Shown piece by piece: positions 8,363 through 17,328 of a DNA stretch of 64,000 bases. This DNA is from Neobacillus massiliamazoniensis (GTDB lineage: Bacteria; Bacillota; Bacilli; Bacillales; Cytobacillaceae). Each line of letters begins with the position of its first letter. Position 1 is the first letter of the stretch. Position numbers and translations under genes: made by a program. The stretch is from the NCBI RefSeq assembly GCF_001048695.1, contig NZ_CVRB01000001.1, positions 868,001 to 932,000 on the forward strand, given 5' to 3'. A model generated the notes under the pieces. That model made no database searches. It was not told the origin of the DNA and saw only the letters and a list, made by a program, of their open reading frames with translations.

Positions 8363-8367
8363 TTTGT

Positions 8368-9864
8368 TCACCATTGATTGATAATGTCTTTGAGAAGATC
8401 TAATTTTAGATACTTTTTAACCTGTAAGGCAAGTTTTTCAAATCTTTCATCTTTATACTTTCTAATATTAATCGCTTCTTTAATTGGTAACCCTTTCTGC
8501 TTTCTAATCATGTTTAACCATTGATTTCTCCATTCATCATTGTGAAATAAATGGTGCAGATACGTCCCAATGATTTGCCCGTTATTCCCAAAATAACCAT
8601 CTTCTTCATCATTATTAAATAGTAAAAACGAACATCCTTGTTTGGTTAGAACGGTTTTTCCTAAATGGATCTCATATCCTTCTAAAAGGTGGTTTGTTGG
8701 CAGGCTCGTATTTTCATGATAATGAGCTACCATTCTATTAGTTTCTTTTTCCCTATAAAAAGTGGTTATGGCAGGAATCAACTCAATTCCATTTATCTTA
8801 TAATTTGGCATTCCCGTATCTGATCCTGCTTCGTCGATAATTTCTTCACTCAGGATTTGATATCCTCCGCATATCCCTGCAATAAAGCCCCCATTTTCTA
8901 CATGTTTCCGGATGCAAAATTCCAGTCCATTTTCTCTTATATTTTTCAAATCGCTGATAGTACTTTTTGTACCAGGAATAATCACAGCATCTGGATTGCC
9001 AAATTCCTCCTCACACTTTACTAAGCGAATCGAAACATCCTCTTCATACAAAAATGGTTCCAAATCACTGAAGTTTGAAATAAACGGCAAATGAATGACC
9101 GCAATATCAATGGCCCCTTTATTTCGATTCGAAAACATAGATTGAAGGGATAATGAATCCTCGCCATCTACCATATGATTCTCTATATATGGTAAAACCC
9201 CTAAAATAGGGATTCCCGTTCTATTTTCCAGCCATTGGATTGCATCTTCAAATAAGGTGAAATCCCCTCGGAATTTATTAATGATTAAACCTCTTACTCT
9301 CTTTCTTTCATTAGGTTCTAACAACTCAATTGTACCTACTATACTGGCAAATACCCCGCCCCGATCAATATCAGCGACTAACACAACCGGAACATCTGCC
9401 AGCTCGGCCACTGTCATATTAACAATTTCACGATCATTTAAATTGATTTCAACAGGGCTGCCAGCCCCCTCAATCACTACCATATCGAATTCATTCTCCA
9501 GTTGTTTAAGAGAACTTTTCACTACTTCCAACCCATTTTCATAAAATTTCTCACGGTACTCACGTCCAGAGAGCATTTCAAGTGCTTTACCTAAATACAC
9601 TATTTCTGAATGCTGATCGGAACAAGGCTTTAATAATATAGGATTCATCCATTCAGTCGCCTCAATTTTTGCTGCTTCTGCTTGAATCCCTTGCGCTCTA
9701 CCAATCTCTTTACCGTCTTTCGTAACATAGGAGTTATTCGACATGTTTTGTGATTTAAACGGAGTTACTTTTACTCCCTCATTGGCCAAAATACGACACA
9801 GAGCTGTGACAATAAAACTTTTTCCGACATCAGATGCTGTCCCCTGAATCATAATTCCTTTCAT
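8368..9864 (-). CDS. cobQ: cobyric acid synthase CobQ/CbiP
   Basis: A 498-residue glutamine-dependent amidotransferase that amidates side chains b, d, e and g of adenosylcobyrinic diamide. The dethiobiotin-synthetase-like N-terminal domain has P-loop GTASDVGKS (8-16) and the EGAGSPVEINL motif (132-142). The C-terminal class I glutaminase-like domain has nucleophile C332 in GICGGYQ and a late YLHHLF His motif. It overlaps cobU by four bases (ATGA). No upstream corrin-ring genes (cbiA, cobB, cbiC-L) are in the window, so its substrate may come from partly amidated corrinoids or from genes elsewhere. Confidence 0.95.
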   Translation of the reverse strand: MKGIMIQGTASDVGKSFIVTALCRILANEGVKVTPFKSQNMSNNSYVTKDGKEIGRAQGIQAEAAKIEATEWMNPILLKPCSDQHSEIVYLGKALEMLSGREYREKFYENGLEVVKSSLKQLENEFDMVVIEGAGSPVEINLNDREIVNMTVAELADVPVVLVADIDRGGVFASIVGTIELLEPNERKRVRGLIINKFRGDFTLFEDAIQWLENRTGIPILGVLPYIENHMVDGEDSLSLQSMFSNRNKGAIDIAVIHLPFISNFSDLEPFLYEEDVSIRLVKCEEEFGNPDAVIIPGTKSTISDLKNIRENGLEFCIRKHVENGGFIAGICGGYQILSEEIIDEAGSDTGMPNYKINGIELIPAITTFYREKETNRMVAHYHENTSLPTNHLLEGYEIHLGKTVLTKQGCSFLLFNNDEEDGYFGNNGQIIGTYLHHLFHNDEWRNQWLNMIRKQKGLPIKEAINIRKYKDERFEKLALQVKKYLKLDLLKDIINQW

Positions 9865-10436
9865 CGTATCACTCCCTTCATTACAATCGGTACTCCCGCT
9901 TCAACTAAAAAAGCCTGATCCGCCTCCTTAACTAGAAGCTGATGGATCTTACCTAATATTCTCCCATATGTAAAAACGATGGTATTACCATCTAATGGCT
10001 CATATAAAACTTCATTACTCACAACAATTAAAGTTTTAGCTCTATTTTTTATACATTTAATTCCAGTAATAATCCTATCTGAAACGCTGTTTAAAAATGG
10101 TTCTGTCCATTCTTGTTCAGAAAAAAACAGTTCATTATTTAAAAGGGTCGTGACACAATCTAGCAAAATGATATCCTGGCCGTTTAAACGATCCGCAATC
10201 TTCTCAATTTGATTAGACTGCTCTATCGTCTCCCAGCAATACTTTCCTGCAACTCGATCTTGCTTATGCTTGTTAATTCTTAACCTCATTTCCGGATCCG
10301 AAGGAACTCCTGTCGCAAGATAATTAAGCTGTCCTCCCAACTCGTTTGCAATTTCCACTGCCTTCCTTTCGGCAAAACTGCTTTTCCCACTTCTAACTCC
10401 GCCAGAGATAAAGATTAGTGAAGGTGTTTTTATCAT
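9861..10436 (-). CDS. cobU: bifunctional adenosylcobinamide kinase / AdoCbi-phosphate guanylyltransferase CobU
   Basis: A full-length (191 residues) CobU/CobP. P-loop GGVRSGKSS is at 12-20. The RINKHKQDR stretch (53-61) contains the His expected to carry GMP, and VSNEV and GRILGKIHQLL match the C-terminal family pattern. It phosphorylates AdoCbi and transfers GMP to give AdoCbi-GDP for CobS. GGAGGCG lies 8 nt before the ATG. This is the intact one of two CobU-like genes in the operon. Confidence 0.92.
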   Translation of the reverse strand: MIKTPSLIFISGGVRSGKSSFAERKAVEIANELGGQLNYLATGVPSDPEMRLRINKHKQDRVAGKYCWETIEQSNQIEKIADRLNGQDIILLDCVTTLLNNELFFSEQEWTEPFLNSVSDRIITGIKCIKNRAKTLIVVSNEVLYEPLDGNTIVFTYGRILGKIHQLLVKEADQAFLVEAGVPIVMKGVIR

Positions 10437-10508
10437 TGGGCTAACGCCTCCAAATATTGATCGGGCAGTAATAGGCCCATTGCATTATGTAAACATTGTG
10501 GATTTAAT

Positions 10509-11468
10509 CTATCTGAAAGTAACAGCAAGGAGGATCCCTCCCAACAAGAGAAAAAATAAAAATAATAAGACTGTTCTGCTTAAAATGCTGTTTGCCTTTA
10601 TAATGTGTTCAGCTTGGATGGGATGGATGATCTCCCCCATTTTAGCGCGGTTTGAAACCATTCCTTTATAATAGTTGGTACCGCCCAGTTGAATTCCTAA
10701 AATCGCGGCAACTGCAGCTTCCCCCCATCCACTATTAGGACTTGGATGTTTCCTCGCATCGCGGAACAAAATCTTCCAAGCATTTCGATACCCCATGCTT
10801 TCAGGAGGATTTCCAATCAGCATGATGATCCCTGTTAACCGGCTGGGAATCCAGTTCATCACATCATCCCATTTGGCAGATGCCCAGCCAAACTCTTTAT
10901 AACGATCATTTAAATGACCTACCATGGAGTCACATGTATTCGCTGCCCGATAGACCATTGCAAGCGGTGCACCGCCAATGAATGCCCAAAACATTGGAGC
11001 GGTTACCCCATCACTCGTATTTTCTGCGACCGTTTCAATCGCTCCTCGTGCAATCTCTCCCTCTTCAAGGAAGTCTGTATCCCTACCGACAATATAAGAA
11101 AGCTTTCTCCTTGCTTCAACCAAATCTCCTTTTTTTAAAGGTTGATAAACCTCTAAGGAAGCTTCCTTCAAACTTCTTTGTGCAATCGTTGTTGCAATGA
11201 TCACACTTTCAAAGATGATGCCAACTAACGGATGAATCTTATAACCTAAGATTACAATCATCAAAACAATCCCAAAGGGGATAAGTAAAACAATGAAGAG
11301 CATTAAAAGACCTTTCAACCTGCGCTGTTTTCCTTGATTCCAGCGTTTTTCCAAAAAGGAAATCATGGATCCCATCCATTTGACCGGATGCGGCCATTGG
11401 GGAGGATCCCCTACTAAAAGGTCAATCATATAAGCTAAAGTGACAGAAATAAGATGATAGATGATCAT
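10509..11468 (-). CDS. cbiB: adenosylcobinamide-phosphate synthase CbiB
   Basis: A polytopic membrane enzyme that attaches aminopropanol(-phosphate) to adenosylcobyric acid. Family motifs include LLVGDPPQWPHPVKWMG near the N-terminus, TVAENTSDGVTAPMFWA in the middle, and RDARKHPSPNSGWGEAA. I chose ATG 11468 (MIIYHLIS...), which has AAAGGAAAC upstream; the frame is open further upstream, inside the fusion gene. It works downstream of CbiZ and CobQ, both of which deliver cobyric acid. The usual partner CobD (threonine-phosphate decarboxylase) is not in this window. Confidence 0.93.
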   Translation of the reverse strand: MIIYHLISVTLAYMIDLLVGDPPQWPHPVKWMGSMISFLEKRWNQGKQRRLKGLLMLFIVLLIPFGIVLMIVILGYKIHPLVGIIFESVIIATTIAQRSLKEASLEVYQPLKKGDLVEARRKLSYIVGRDTDFLEEGEIARGAIETVAENTSDGVTAPMFWAFIGGAPLAMVYRAANTCDSMVGHLNDRYKEFGWASAKWDDVMNWIPSRLTGIIMLIGNPPESMGYRNAWKILFRDARKHPSPNSGWGEAAVAAILGIQLGGTNYYKGMVSNRAKMGEIIHPIQAEHIIKANSILSRTVLLFLFFLLLGGILLAVTFR

Positions 11469-12931
11469 ATTTGTTTCCTTTTTTTCGATTTTTGTATGGC
11501 CTCTGTCGTACACTTATACACTGCATTACTTATTAACTTCCCTAAGGGAGTGATCGTTCCGGCAAATTCTAACTTTTTTCCGATTTGTGTAGCAGCTATT
11601 AAGATACTATCTGTTGAAGTACCAGTAGCTAATGTTCCTGTCACAGGATCTAGCACATCTAAATCATGCAAGGCCTTTACCTTCGCTTCAGTAGCCGTCA
11701 TTATGCTCTGAATAAAAGCTTCTTCCGTTAACTCACCGTTAACAAATATCCATGTATTAATGGTACCCGGTATTAATTCAAGTGAGTGCAGTTCACTTTT
11801 AGAAGCATCAATCGCGTTCCCGACACCTGCTGTAATAACAACGAAAATGGAGAAATCGTCTTGCTTAATCAAATGGCATGCTACATCCTCAAGGAAAACG
11901 GCTGTCATCATTCCAACAGTCTCTGATGGTTCAATTCCTTTAGATCTTAAAAACAATGCCATTTCCATTCGGTGGTCACTACAGTTATATGTTTTATCAA
12001 CATGACGATTAATAAATGTTTGATACCAGCCTGTTCCTGCTCCCATAACACCCGAAGACATCGTTCTTAGTGGCATGGGAGAACTTAACTTAATAATCTC
12101 ATTATCAATCATTAACATCGACTCATTTATCTCGATATTTTTTACTTCCTCATAGCTATTTGGCAACAGCACCATTTGTGGGCAAGCAACTTTGGGATGT
12201 GGATGCTTTTGAATTTCTGTATGATAAACATCTCTTATGCGTTCTTCCCTCAGCACTTCATTAGGAATATGATTGATATTAACCCCCCCTTTATCGAGAA
12301 GGAGCAAACGGTCACAATAAAGACCTGCAAGATTTAAATCATGAAAAATAGAGATAACGGTCAATTTATTATCCGTTGTCCATTTTTTTAACAGATCTAA
12401 TAGTTCTTTTTGATAGGATAAATCTAAATGGTTTGTCGGTTCATCCAATAAAAATATTTCAGGTTCTTGAGCTAAAGCTTGGGCAAGAAACACCCTTTGT
12501 TTCTCGCCACCGGATAATTCCTGAATATTTTTGTCTTTAAACGAGGATATGCCAGTCTGGTTCATGACTCTTTGGACAATGTCCTCATCTTCTTTTGACC
12601 AGGTCTGGAAAAAGCCTTTTTGATGAGCATATCGGCCTAATGAGACCGTTTCTTTAACTGTATAGGAAAAAGATTGGGAGGAATGCTGGGAAAGGACTGC
12701 CACCATTTTGGCAAGTTGTTTGGTTGAGAACAATTGAAGCTTTTGTCCAGAAATCATTATTTCACCTGATTGAATAGGCAAGATTCCACTTAACATTTTC
12801 AATAAGGTTGTTTTTCCGCTTCCGTTTGGTCCCAAAATACCGAATAATTCCCCTTTCTTCACATCAAAAGAAATGTCCCTCAGTACTACATTACCAGCAT
12901 AACCACCCGAAACCTGTCGAACGCTAAGCAT
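11465..12931 (-). CDS. btuD-cbiZ: BtuD-CbiZ fusion: corrinoid ABC importer ATPase fused to adenosylcobinamide amidohydrolase
   Basis: A 488-residue two-domain protein. Residues 1-250 are a FecE/BtuD-type ATPase: Walker A GPNGSGKTT (34-42), signature LSGGE (139-143), Walker B IFLLDEP (159-165) and the switch His in FHDLN. Residues about 270-480 match CbiZ, with MSSGVMGAG and the NRHVDK segment; CbiZ cleaves the aminopropanol-type tail of adenosylcobinamide to give cobyric acid. The reading frame is continuous, so this is a real fusion. It couples import of incomplete corrinoids to removal of the foreign tail, so that the downstream genes can rebuild the native cofactor. Such BtuD-CbiZ fusions are known in some Bacillaceae. 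Confidence 0.9.
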   Translation of the reverse strand: MLSVRQVSGGYAGNVVLRDISFDVKKGELFGILGPNGSGKTTLLKMLSGILPIQSGEIMISGQKLQLFSTKQLAKMVAVLSQHSSQSFSYTVKETVSLGRYAHQKGFFQTWSKEDEDIVQRVMNQTGISSFKDKNIQELSGGEKQRVFLAQALAQEPEIFLLDEPTNHLDLSYQKELLDLLKKWTTDNKLTVISIFHDLNLAGLYCDRLLLLDKGGVNINHIPNEVLREERIRDVYHTEIQKHPHPKVACPQMVLLPNSYEEVKNIEINESMLMIDNEIIKLSSPMPLRTMSSGVMGAGTGWYQTFINRHVDKTYNCSDHRMEMALFLRSKGIEPSETVGMMTAVFLEDVACHLIKQDDFSIFVVITAGVGNAIDASKSELHSLELIPGTINTWIFVNGELTEEAFIQSIMTATEAKVKALHDLDVLDPVTGTLATGTSTDSILIAATQIGKKLEFAGTITPLGKLISNAVYKCTTEAIQKSKKRKQI

Positions 12932-12934
12932 TTA

Positions 12935-13996
12935 TTAACCACTTCTTTCTACCCTTTTTCTATGTAATAGGATAATTGCAAAAACTGGAGCACCCATCAA
13001 TGCTGTAATTACCCCAATCGGTAATTCCGTTGGAGAAATAATGGTTCGTGAAATAAGGTCAGCTAATATCAAAAAGCCGCTTCCGGTTAAAATCGACAAT
13101 GGGAGAAGATGCTTATGATCAGGTCCCCATAATAATCTTGAAAGATGTGGAATCACTAACCCAACAAATCCGATTGTTCCTGAAACAGCTACGGCCGCAC
13201 CGGTTAAAATAGAACCAGCAGTCAGTATAATCAATTTTCTTTTTTGTACGTTTACTCCTAAATGATGCGCTCTCTCTTCTCCAAAAGACATGGCATTTAA
13301 TTCTTTTGCATTTAACATCAGAATGATTGTTCCAAGTATAAAAAATGGCAAGATTATTTTTATATAATCCCAACCTCTCATTGAGACACTTCCTAAAAGC
13401 CAGCCAATTATTTGTCTGAGCTCTTCTCCTGTAAGAGCAATCATGAGTGAAATAAGTGCTCCTAAAAATGAACTAAAAATAATTCCCGTTAATATAATGG
13501 TTTCCACTTTCATTGTTGGTTCAATTTTACGGGCAAAAGTCAAGACTAAGAAAATAGTTAAAAAAGAGAAAAGAATACTTAGTAATGGTAATGTAAAAGG
13601 TCCGATAAAAGGTAAAGATAATTGAAAATATAATGTTACAACAGCGCCTACTGAAGCACCTGATGATACGCCTAAAGTATATGGATCCGCTAATGGATTT
13701 CTTAAAAGACCTTGAAAGGCCGCTCCCGCAATTGCAAGAGCTGCCCCTACAAGACCTGATAATAACACTCTAGGTAATCGAATGTTCATTACGATGTTTG
13801 TGTACATCGGGTCAATTTGATCAAATGAAATAAATGGTAGTAATTTCTCGCCAATTATTTTCAAAATGGTCTGAATAGGAACTTTGACGGTTCCAATAGA
13901 TATTCCTAATAAAATCGAGATTATTAGGAAAATTGCAGCAATACTGTATGCAATAATCCTATTTTGAAAAAACTTCTGGATAGACTGCCTTCGCAA
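12935..13996 (-). CDS. btuC: corrinoid ABC transporter permease BtuC (FecCD family)
   Basis: A 353-residue FecCD permease with about ten membrane segments. Family motifs present are RLPRVLLSGLVGAALAIAG, the coupling-helix region GSGASVGA/RNPLADPYTLG, and GFVGLVIPHLSRLL near the C-terminus. It forms the channel between BtuF and the BtuD half of the fusion protein. The start appears to be TTG 13996, overlapping the end of btuF by 38 bases, with GGAG about 9 nt upstream; a shorter start cannot be excluded. FecCD permeases also serve siderophores, but the riboswitch and neighbours fix the substrate as corrinoid. Confidence 0.92.
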   Translation of the reverse strand: MRRQSIQKFFQNRIIAYSIAAIFLIISILLGISIGTVKVPIQTILKIIGEKLLPFISFDQIDPMYTNIVMNIRLPRVLLSGLVGAALAIAGAAFQGLLRNPLADPYTLGVSSGASVGAVVTLYFQLSLPFIGPFTLPLLSILFSFLTIFLVLTFARKIEPTMKVETIILTGIIFSSFLGALISLMIALTGEELRQIIGWLLGSVSMRGWDYIKIILPFFILGTIILMLNAKELNAMSFGEERAHHLGVNVQKRKLIILTAGSILTGAAVAVSGTIGFVGLVIPHLSRLLWGPDHKHLLPLSILTGSGFLILADLISRTIISPTELPIGVITALMGAPVFAIILLHRKRVERSG

Positions 13997-14918
13997 GAGC
14001 CTCTACTCCCTCTACAATTCTAGGTCCTGGACGATTCACGAGATCAGAATTCACATCAATTACTTGCTTGTTTTTAATGGCGTTAACATTTTCCCAGCCT
14101 TTTTGATTGATCACTTGCTCTGCTGGGTTTTTTACATAGTATCCATATGTAGTGACAATAACATCCGGATTTCTTTTAATCATCGCTTCTTGATCAATTT
14201 TAACCCAGCCTTGTTGGTCATTAGCAATATTGTCTGCATTAATCGTGCTTACCATTTCATCCATAAACGTATTCTTTCCAGGTGTATAAATATCTGGAGC
14301 AGGTGATACTTCAATTAAAACCTTTTTCTTTTCTTTAATTGTTTTTGCCTTTGATTTAATTTCTGCTAGTTTATCCTTCATTCCCTTAATGGTTTCGTCT
14401 GCCTTCTTTGTTTCACCAGTAGCTTTTCCTATCATTTCAATAGAATTAAATACTTGGTCAAAATTTTGCGCATCATTTACAACTAGAACTGGGATTCCTG
14501 AGTCTCTCAACTGTTTTAATCCAGCTGCAGAATTTAGAGCAGAAGATGCATGTGCTAACACTAAATCAGGCTTTAAAGAGATAATTTTCTCCAAATTGAA
14601 TTCTTGCCCGCCGATTTTCTCTATTTTTGTAACTTCTTTAGGATAGTTATCATAATCAGATACTCCGACTACTTCCTTTCCTAGACCTAGTGCAAAAGCG
14701 ATCTCTGTGTTACTAGGGATTAATGAGACAATTCTTTCTGGCTTCTTTTTAATGACAACATTATTTCCTTGTCCATCTTTAATAGTAACTGGAAAAGCAG
14801 CTTGTTCGGTTTTATTTCCTGTTTTATTCTCTTTCGTCTGATCTTTCTTTTCAGAACAACCAGCCAAGCTCCCTAATGCTAATAATAGTATTAACATTAG
14901 CGAAAATATTTTCTTCAT
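13959..14918 (-). CDS. btuF: corrinoid-binding lipoprotein BtuF
   Basis: A 319-residue class III substrate-binding protein. It has a lipoprotein signal with lipobox LGSLAGC ending at Cys21, a charged Lys/Glu linker, then the periplasmic-binding fold with PERIVSLIPSNTEIAFALG, typical of BtuF-like proteins. It captures vitamin B12 or cobinamide outside the membrane and delivers it to BtuC. It is the first structural gene after the cobalamin riboswitch. GGGGGAA lies before the ATG. Confidence 0.92.
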   Translation of the reverse strand: MKKIFSLMLILLLALGSLAGCSEKKDQTKENKTGNKTEQAAFPVTIKDGQGNNVVIKKKPERIVSLIPSNTEIAFALGLGKEVVGVSDYDNYPKEVTKIEKIGGQEFNLEKIISLKPDLVLAHASSALNSAAGLKQLRDSGIPVLVVNDAQNFDQVFNSIEMIGKATGETKKADETIKGMKDKLAEIKSKAKTIKEKKKVLIEVSPAPDIYTPGKNTFMDEMVSTINADNIANDQQGWVKIDQEAMIKRNPDVIVTTYGYYVKNPAEQVINQKGWENVNAIKNKQVIDVNSDLVNRPGPRIVEGVEALAKAVYPEVFSK

Positions 14919-14989
14919 GTTTCTTCCCCCTGATTTCTTTTTAGTTTATAAAGCTTTCTCATAAAATAAATATTCCCCGCACTAACACA

Positions 14990-15112
14990 AGAAAAGCGGA
15001 AGCGCCTTGCCCAGGGGCGACAGGCATAAGACGAGCCGGCATGAAGGTTGTTTTTTAACCTTCAAGACGGATTGGCTTATGACCCCGAGCCCCTAGGCGC
15101 TGAAGGTAGACA
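14990..15112. repeat. Family B dispersed repeat, full copy, in the btu operon leader
   Basis: A palindromic element of about 120 bp beginning GAAAAGCGGAAGCGCCTTG and ending GGGGCTCGGGG-like/TAGGCGCTGAAGGTAGACA on the same strand. Its interior arms (GGCATAAGACGAGCC...; GGATTGGCTTATGACC) and AAGGTT/AACCTT can fold on each other. It lies between the riboswitch terminator and btuF, so it is in the 5' leader of the B12 operon. Shorter relatives are at 50843-50900 and 58607-58677. Confidence 0.75.
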
Positions 15113-15143
15113 AAAAAACATCTCCATATAGATTCGGAGATGT
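15111..15143 (-). terminator. Intrinsic terminator of the cobalamin riboswitch
   Basis: Read on minus, ACATCTCC and GGAGATGT form a perfect 8-bp stem with a 10-nt loop, followed by seven T. It lies between the B12 aptamer and btuF, the position expected for ligand-controlled premature termination. Confidence 0.85.
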
Positions 15144-15234
15144 TGGCATGATTAGATTCTGTTACTTACATAAAAGTAAAAGGAGTCTAGATGTCATCAC
15201 CTTCCTATCCTCGTAGGTACTTTAGACGGGCAAG

Positions 15235-15402
15235 AAACAGGCAGGTTTCCTGGCTCATGGTCATTGCTCCCTATGCCTTCCCATCTCTTAGACAGTGGCG
15301 GAATATAGTTTGCTCCCATTTACAGTGGCGGGACCGCGTTGGCTTTTCACCAACTTCCCTATTAAGCTAAAAATCTGGTTAAGGATTTTAGCACCTGTTT
15401 AT
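15235..15402 (-). promoter_or_regulatory. Cobalamin (B12) riboswitch aptamer
   Basis: Read on minus, the segment carries the conserved B12-box GCCAGGAAACCTGCCTG, the core GCCACTGT (present twice, at the two sides of the central domain) and the 5' element GGTGAAAAGCCAACGCGGTCCCGCC. The ends AAACAGG and CCTGTTT can form the P1 stem. With the terminator at 15111-15143 it should shut off the whole btu/cob operon when adenosylcobalamin is plentiful. Confidence 0.92.
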
Positions 15403-15428
15403 TAATCATATTTTTTTATGTTAAAACT

Positions 15429-15458
15429 ATTATAGTAAAATGATGATTGTTTTGTATA
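15429..15458 (-). promoter_or_regulatory. Putative sigma-A promoter of the B12 operon
   Basis: Read on minus, TATACA (-35) and TATAAT (-10) are separated by 18 bp. The -10 ends about 25 bases before the P1 stem of the cobalamin riboswitch. Confidence 0.6.
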
Positions 15459-15515
15459 TATTTTAAAAAAAGTTTTTCAATATCTAGTTACAATTCTGAA
15501 TTTTATCTAATTTCT

Positions 15516-15986
15516 TTATTTCTCAATAGTACGGCATAAGTTCGCCATTTCAATCGCTGCTGTCGCTGCATCCCAACCTTTATTGCCTGCCTTTGTTCCA
15601 GCTCTCTCAATTGCCTGCTCAATCGAATCGGTTGTTAATATTCCAAAAATAACGGGAATACCGCTATTTAGAGATGTTGCTGAAACACCTTTTGCGGCCT
15701 CATTGCACACATAATCAAAATGTGGAGTCGATCCGCGAATAACGGTTCCTAATGTAATCACTGCATCATATTTTTTGCTGAATGCCATTTTTTGGGCAAC
15801 TAACGGTATTTCAAATGCACCAGGAACCCAGGCAATATCCACATCTGATTCACTAATACCATGTCTTTTCAGTGCATCCTGTGCCCCGCCTAATAGTTTG
15901 CTTGTAATGAATTCATTAAACCGGCCGACTACGATTCCTATTTTTAAACCAGTACCAACTAAGTTTCCTTCAAAAATTTGTCCCAT
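15516..15986 (-). CDS. ribH: 6,7-dimethyl-8-ribityllumazine synthase RibH
   Basis: A 156-residue enzyme that condenses the ribBA product 3,4-dihydroxy-2-butanone-4-phosphate with the RibD-derived pyrimidine to give lumazine. Family features include [38 protein letters not shown] with the catalytic His, and the C-terminal [22 protein letters not shown] precedes the ATG. It is the last gene of the rib operon, separated from ribBA by a reduced family A repeat. Confidence 0.96.
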   Translation of the reverse strand: MGQIFEGNLVGTGLKIGIVVGRFNEFITSKLLGGAQDALKRHGISESDVDIAWVPGAFEIPLVAQKMAFSKKYDAVITLGTVIRGSTPHFDYVCNEAAKGVSATSLNSGIPVIFGILTTDSIEQAIERAGTKAGNKGWDAATAAIEMANLCRTIEK

Positions 15987-16016
15987 AATAATTCCTCCAA
16001 ATAATTATATTATTAT

Positions 16017-16103
16017 TGTTAAACTTGCCTGTTGATTTGCGCTCCATGCGCTTCGCTTCAATCAACATAGTTTCAAAAATCAACAATGACCTTTAACACT
16101 GCC
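16017..16103 (-). repeat. Family A dispersed repeat, copy 2 (internally deleted), inside the rib operon
   Basis: Only the two ends remain (TTAAACTTGCCTGTTGATTT ... CAACAATGACCTTTAACACTGCC). The GC-rich middle is lost, giving an 86-bp derivative that can still fold on itself. It sits between ribBA and ribH and should be part of the polycistronic mRNA. Confidence 0.8.
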
Positions 16104-16108
16104 TATTA

Positions 16109-17302
16109 TTAATATTGAAGAAGATGTCCAAGTTTATCGTGCTTTGTTTTTAAATACTTCTCATTTTCTTTTTTCATTTCCATTTGCAGTGGAACACGTT
16201 CAACCACTTCAAGATCGTATCCTTTAAGGCCTTTAATTTTTCTAGGGTTATTGGTTAATAATCTCATTTTTCTAATCCCAAGATCCTTCAAAATTTGTGC
16301 CCCTATGCCATATTCCCTTAAATCTGCAGCAAAACCGAGCTTTTCGTTTGCTTCAACAGTATCATAGCCCTCTTCCTGAAGCTTATATGCTTTCAATTTA
16401 TTTAAGAGCCCAATCCCGCGGCCTTCCTGGCGCATGTATAATAAAACTCCATTTCCCTCTTGCTCAATTTGGTTTAAAGCGGCATGAAGCTGCGGTCCGC
16501 AATCACAACGCTTGGAACCAAACACATCACCAGTTAAACATTCTGAATGAACTCTCACAAGAGTAGGTTTCTCAGGATCTATTTGCCCCTTCACTAGAGC
16601 CACATGCTCTTTGTTATCGACAAGGTTTGAGTAACCAACCGCTTTAAATTCTCCAAATTCTGTTGGAAGTTTAATTTCTACTTCTCGTTTGACCAATCTA
16701 TCCTTCCTATTGCGATATTCAATCAAGTCTTTAATCGTTATCATTTTTACTTGTAAATCATCAGCAATTTTACGAAGCTGCGGGACGCGTGCCATGGTAC
16801 CGTCCTCATTCATAATTTCGCAAATTACTCCTGCTGGCTTGGCGCCGCATAATTTCGCAAGGTCGACAGCCGCTTCCGTATGTCCTGTCCTTCTCAAAAC
16901 ACCGCCTTTTTTGGCGATTAACGGAAAAATATGTCCAGGTCTTCTGAAATCATCTGAAGTTGATTCAGGGTCCAGCATACTTAGAATTGTGCCAGACCGC
17001 TCAAAAGCAGAGATCCCTGTTGTAGAAAATTTATGATCGATACTGACGGTAAAAGCGGTTCCATGATTATCTGTGTTATGATTTACCATCGGAAATAAGT
17101 CCAGCTTTTCTGCGATATCCTCCTCAATCGGAACACATACTAGCCCTCTTCCATGTGTTACCATGAAATTAATTACCTCTGGTGTTGCCTTTTCTGCCAG
17201 AGCAATAAAATCACCTTCATTTTCTCTGTCCTCATCATCACATACGATGACGACTTTACCTTTCCTTAACTCCTCTAATGCTTCTTCAATTGTATTAAAC
17301 AT
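16109..17302 (-). CDS. ribBA: bifunctional DHBP synthase / GTP cyclohydrolase II RibBA
   Basis: A 397-residue two-domain enzyme. The N-terminal RibB domain (about 1-200) has [11 protein letters not shown] and the [11 protein letters not shown] stretch, and makes 3,4-dihydroxy-2-butanone-4-phosphate from ribulose-5-phosphate. The C-terminal RibA domain (about 205-397) has [20 protein letters not shown] with the zinc cysteines and RQEGRGIGL, and opens GTP in the first committed step. AAGGAGTGAGAG precedes the ATG. It follows ribE in the operon. Confidence 0.96.
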   Translation of the reverse strand: MFNTIEEALEELRKGKVVIVCDDEDRENEGDFIALAEKATPEVINFMVTHGRGLVCVPIEEDIAEKLDLFPMVNHNTDNHGTAFTVSIDHKFSTTGISAFERSGTILSMLDPESTSDDFRRPGHIFPLIAKKGGVLRRTGHTEAAVDLAKLCGAKPAGVICEIMNEDGTMARVPQLRKIADDLQVKMITIKDLIEYRNRKDRLVKREVEIKLPTEFGEFKAVGYSNLVDNKEHVALVKGQIDPEKPTLVRVHSECLTGDVFGSKRCDCGPQLHAALNQIEQEGNGVLLYMRQEGRGIGLLNKLKAYKLQEEGYDTVEANEKLGFAADLREYGIGAQILKDLGIRKMRLLTNNPRKIKGLKGYDLEVVERVPLQMEMKKENEKYLKTKHDKLGHLLQY

Positions 17303-17328
17303 GTACTCTCACTCCTTTCAACCAGTTA

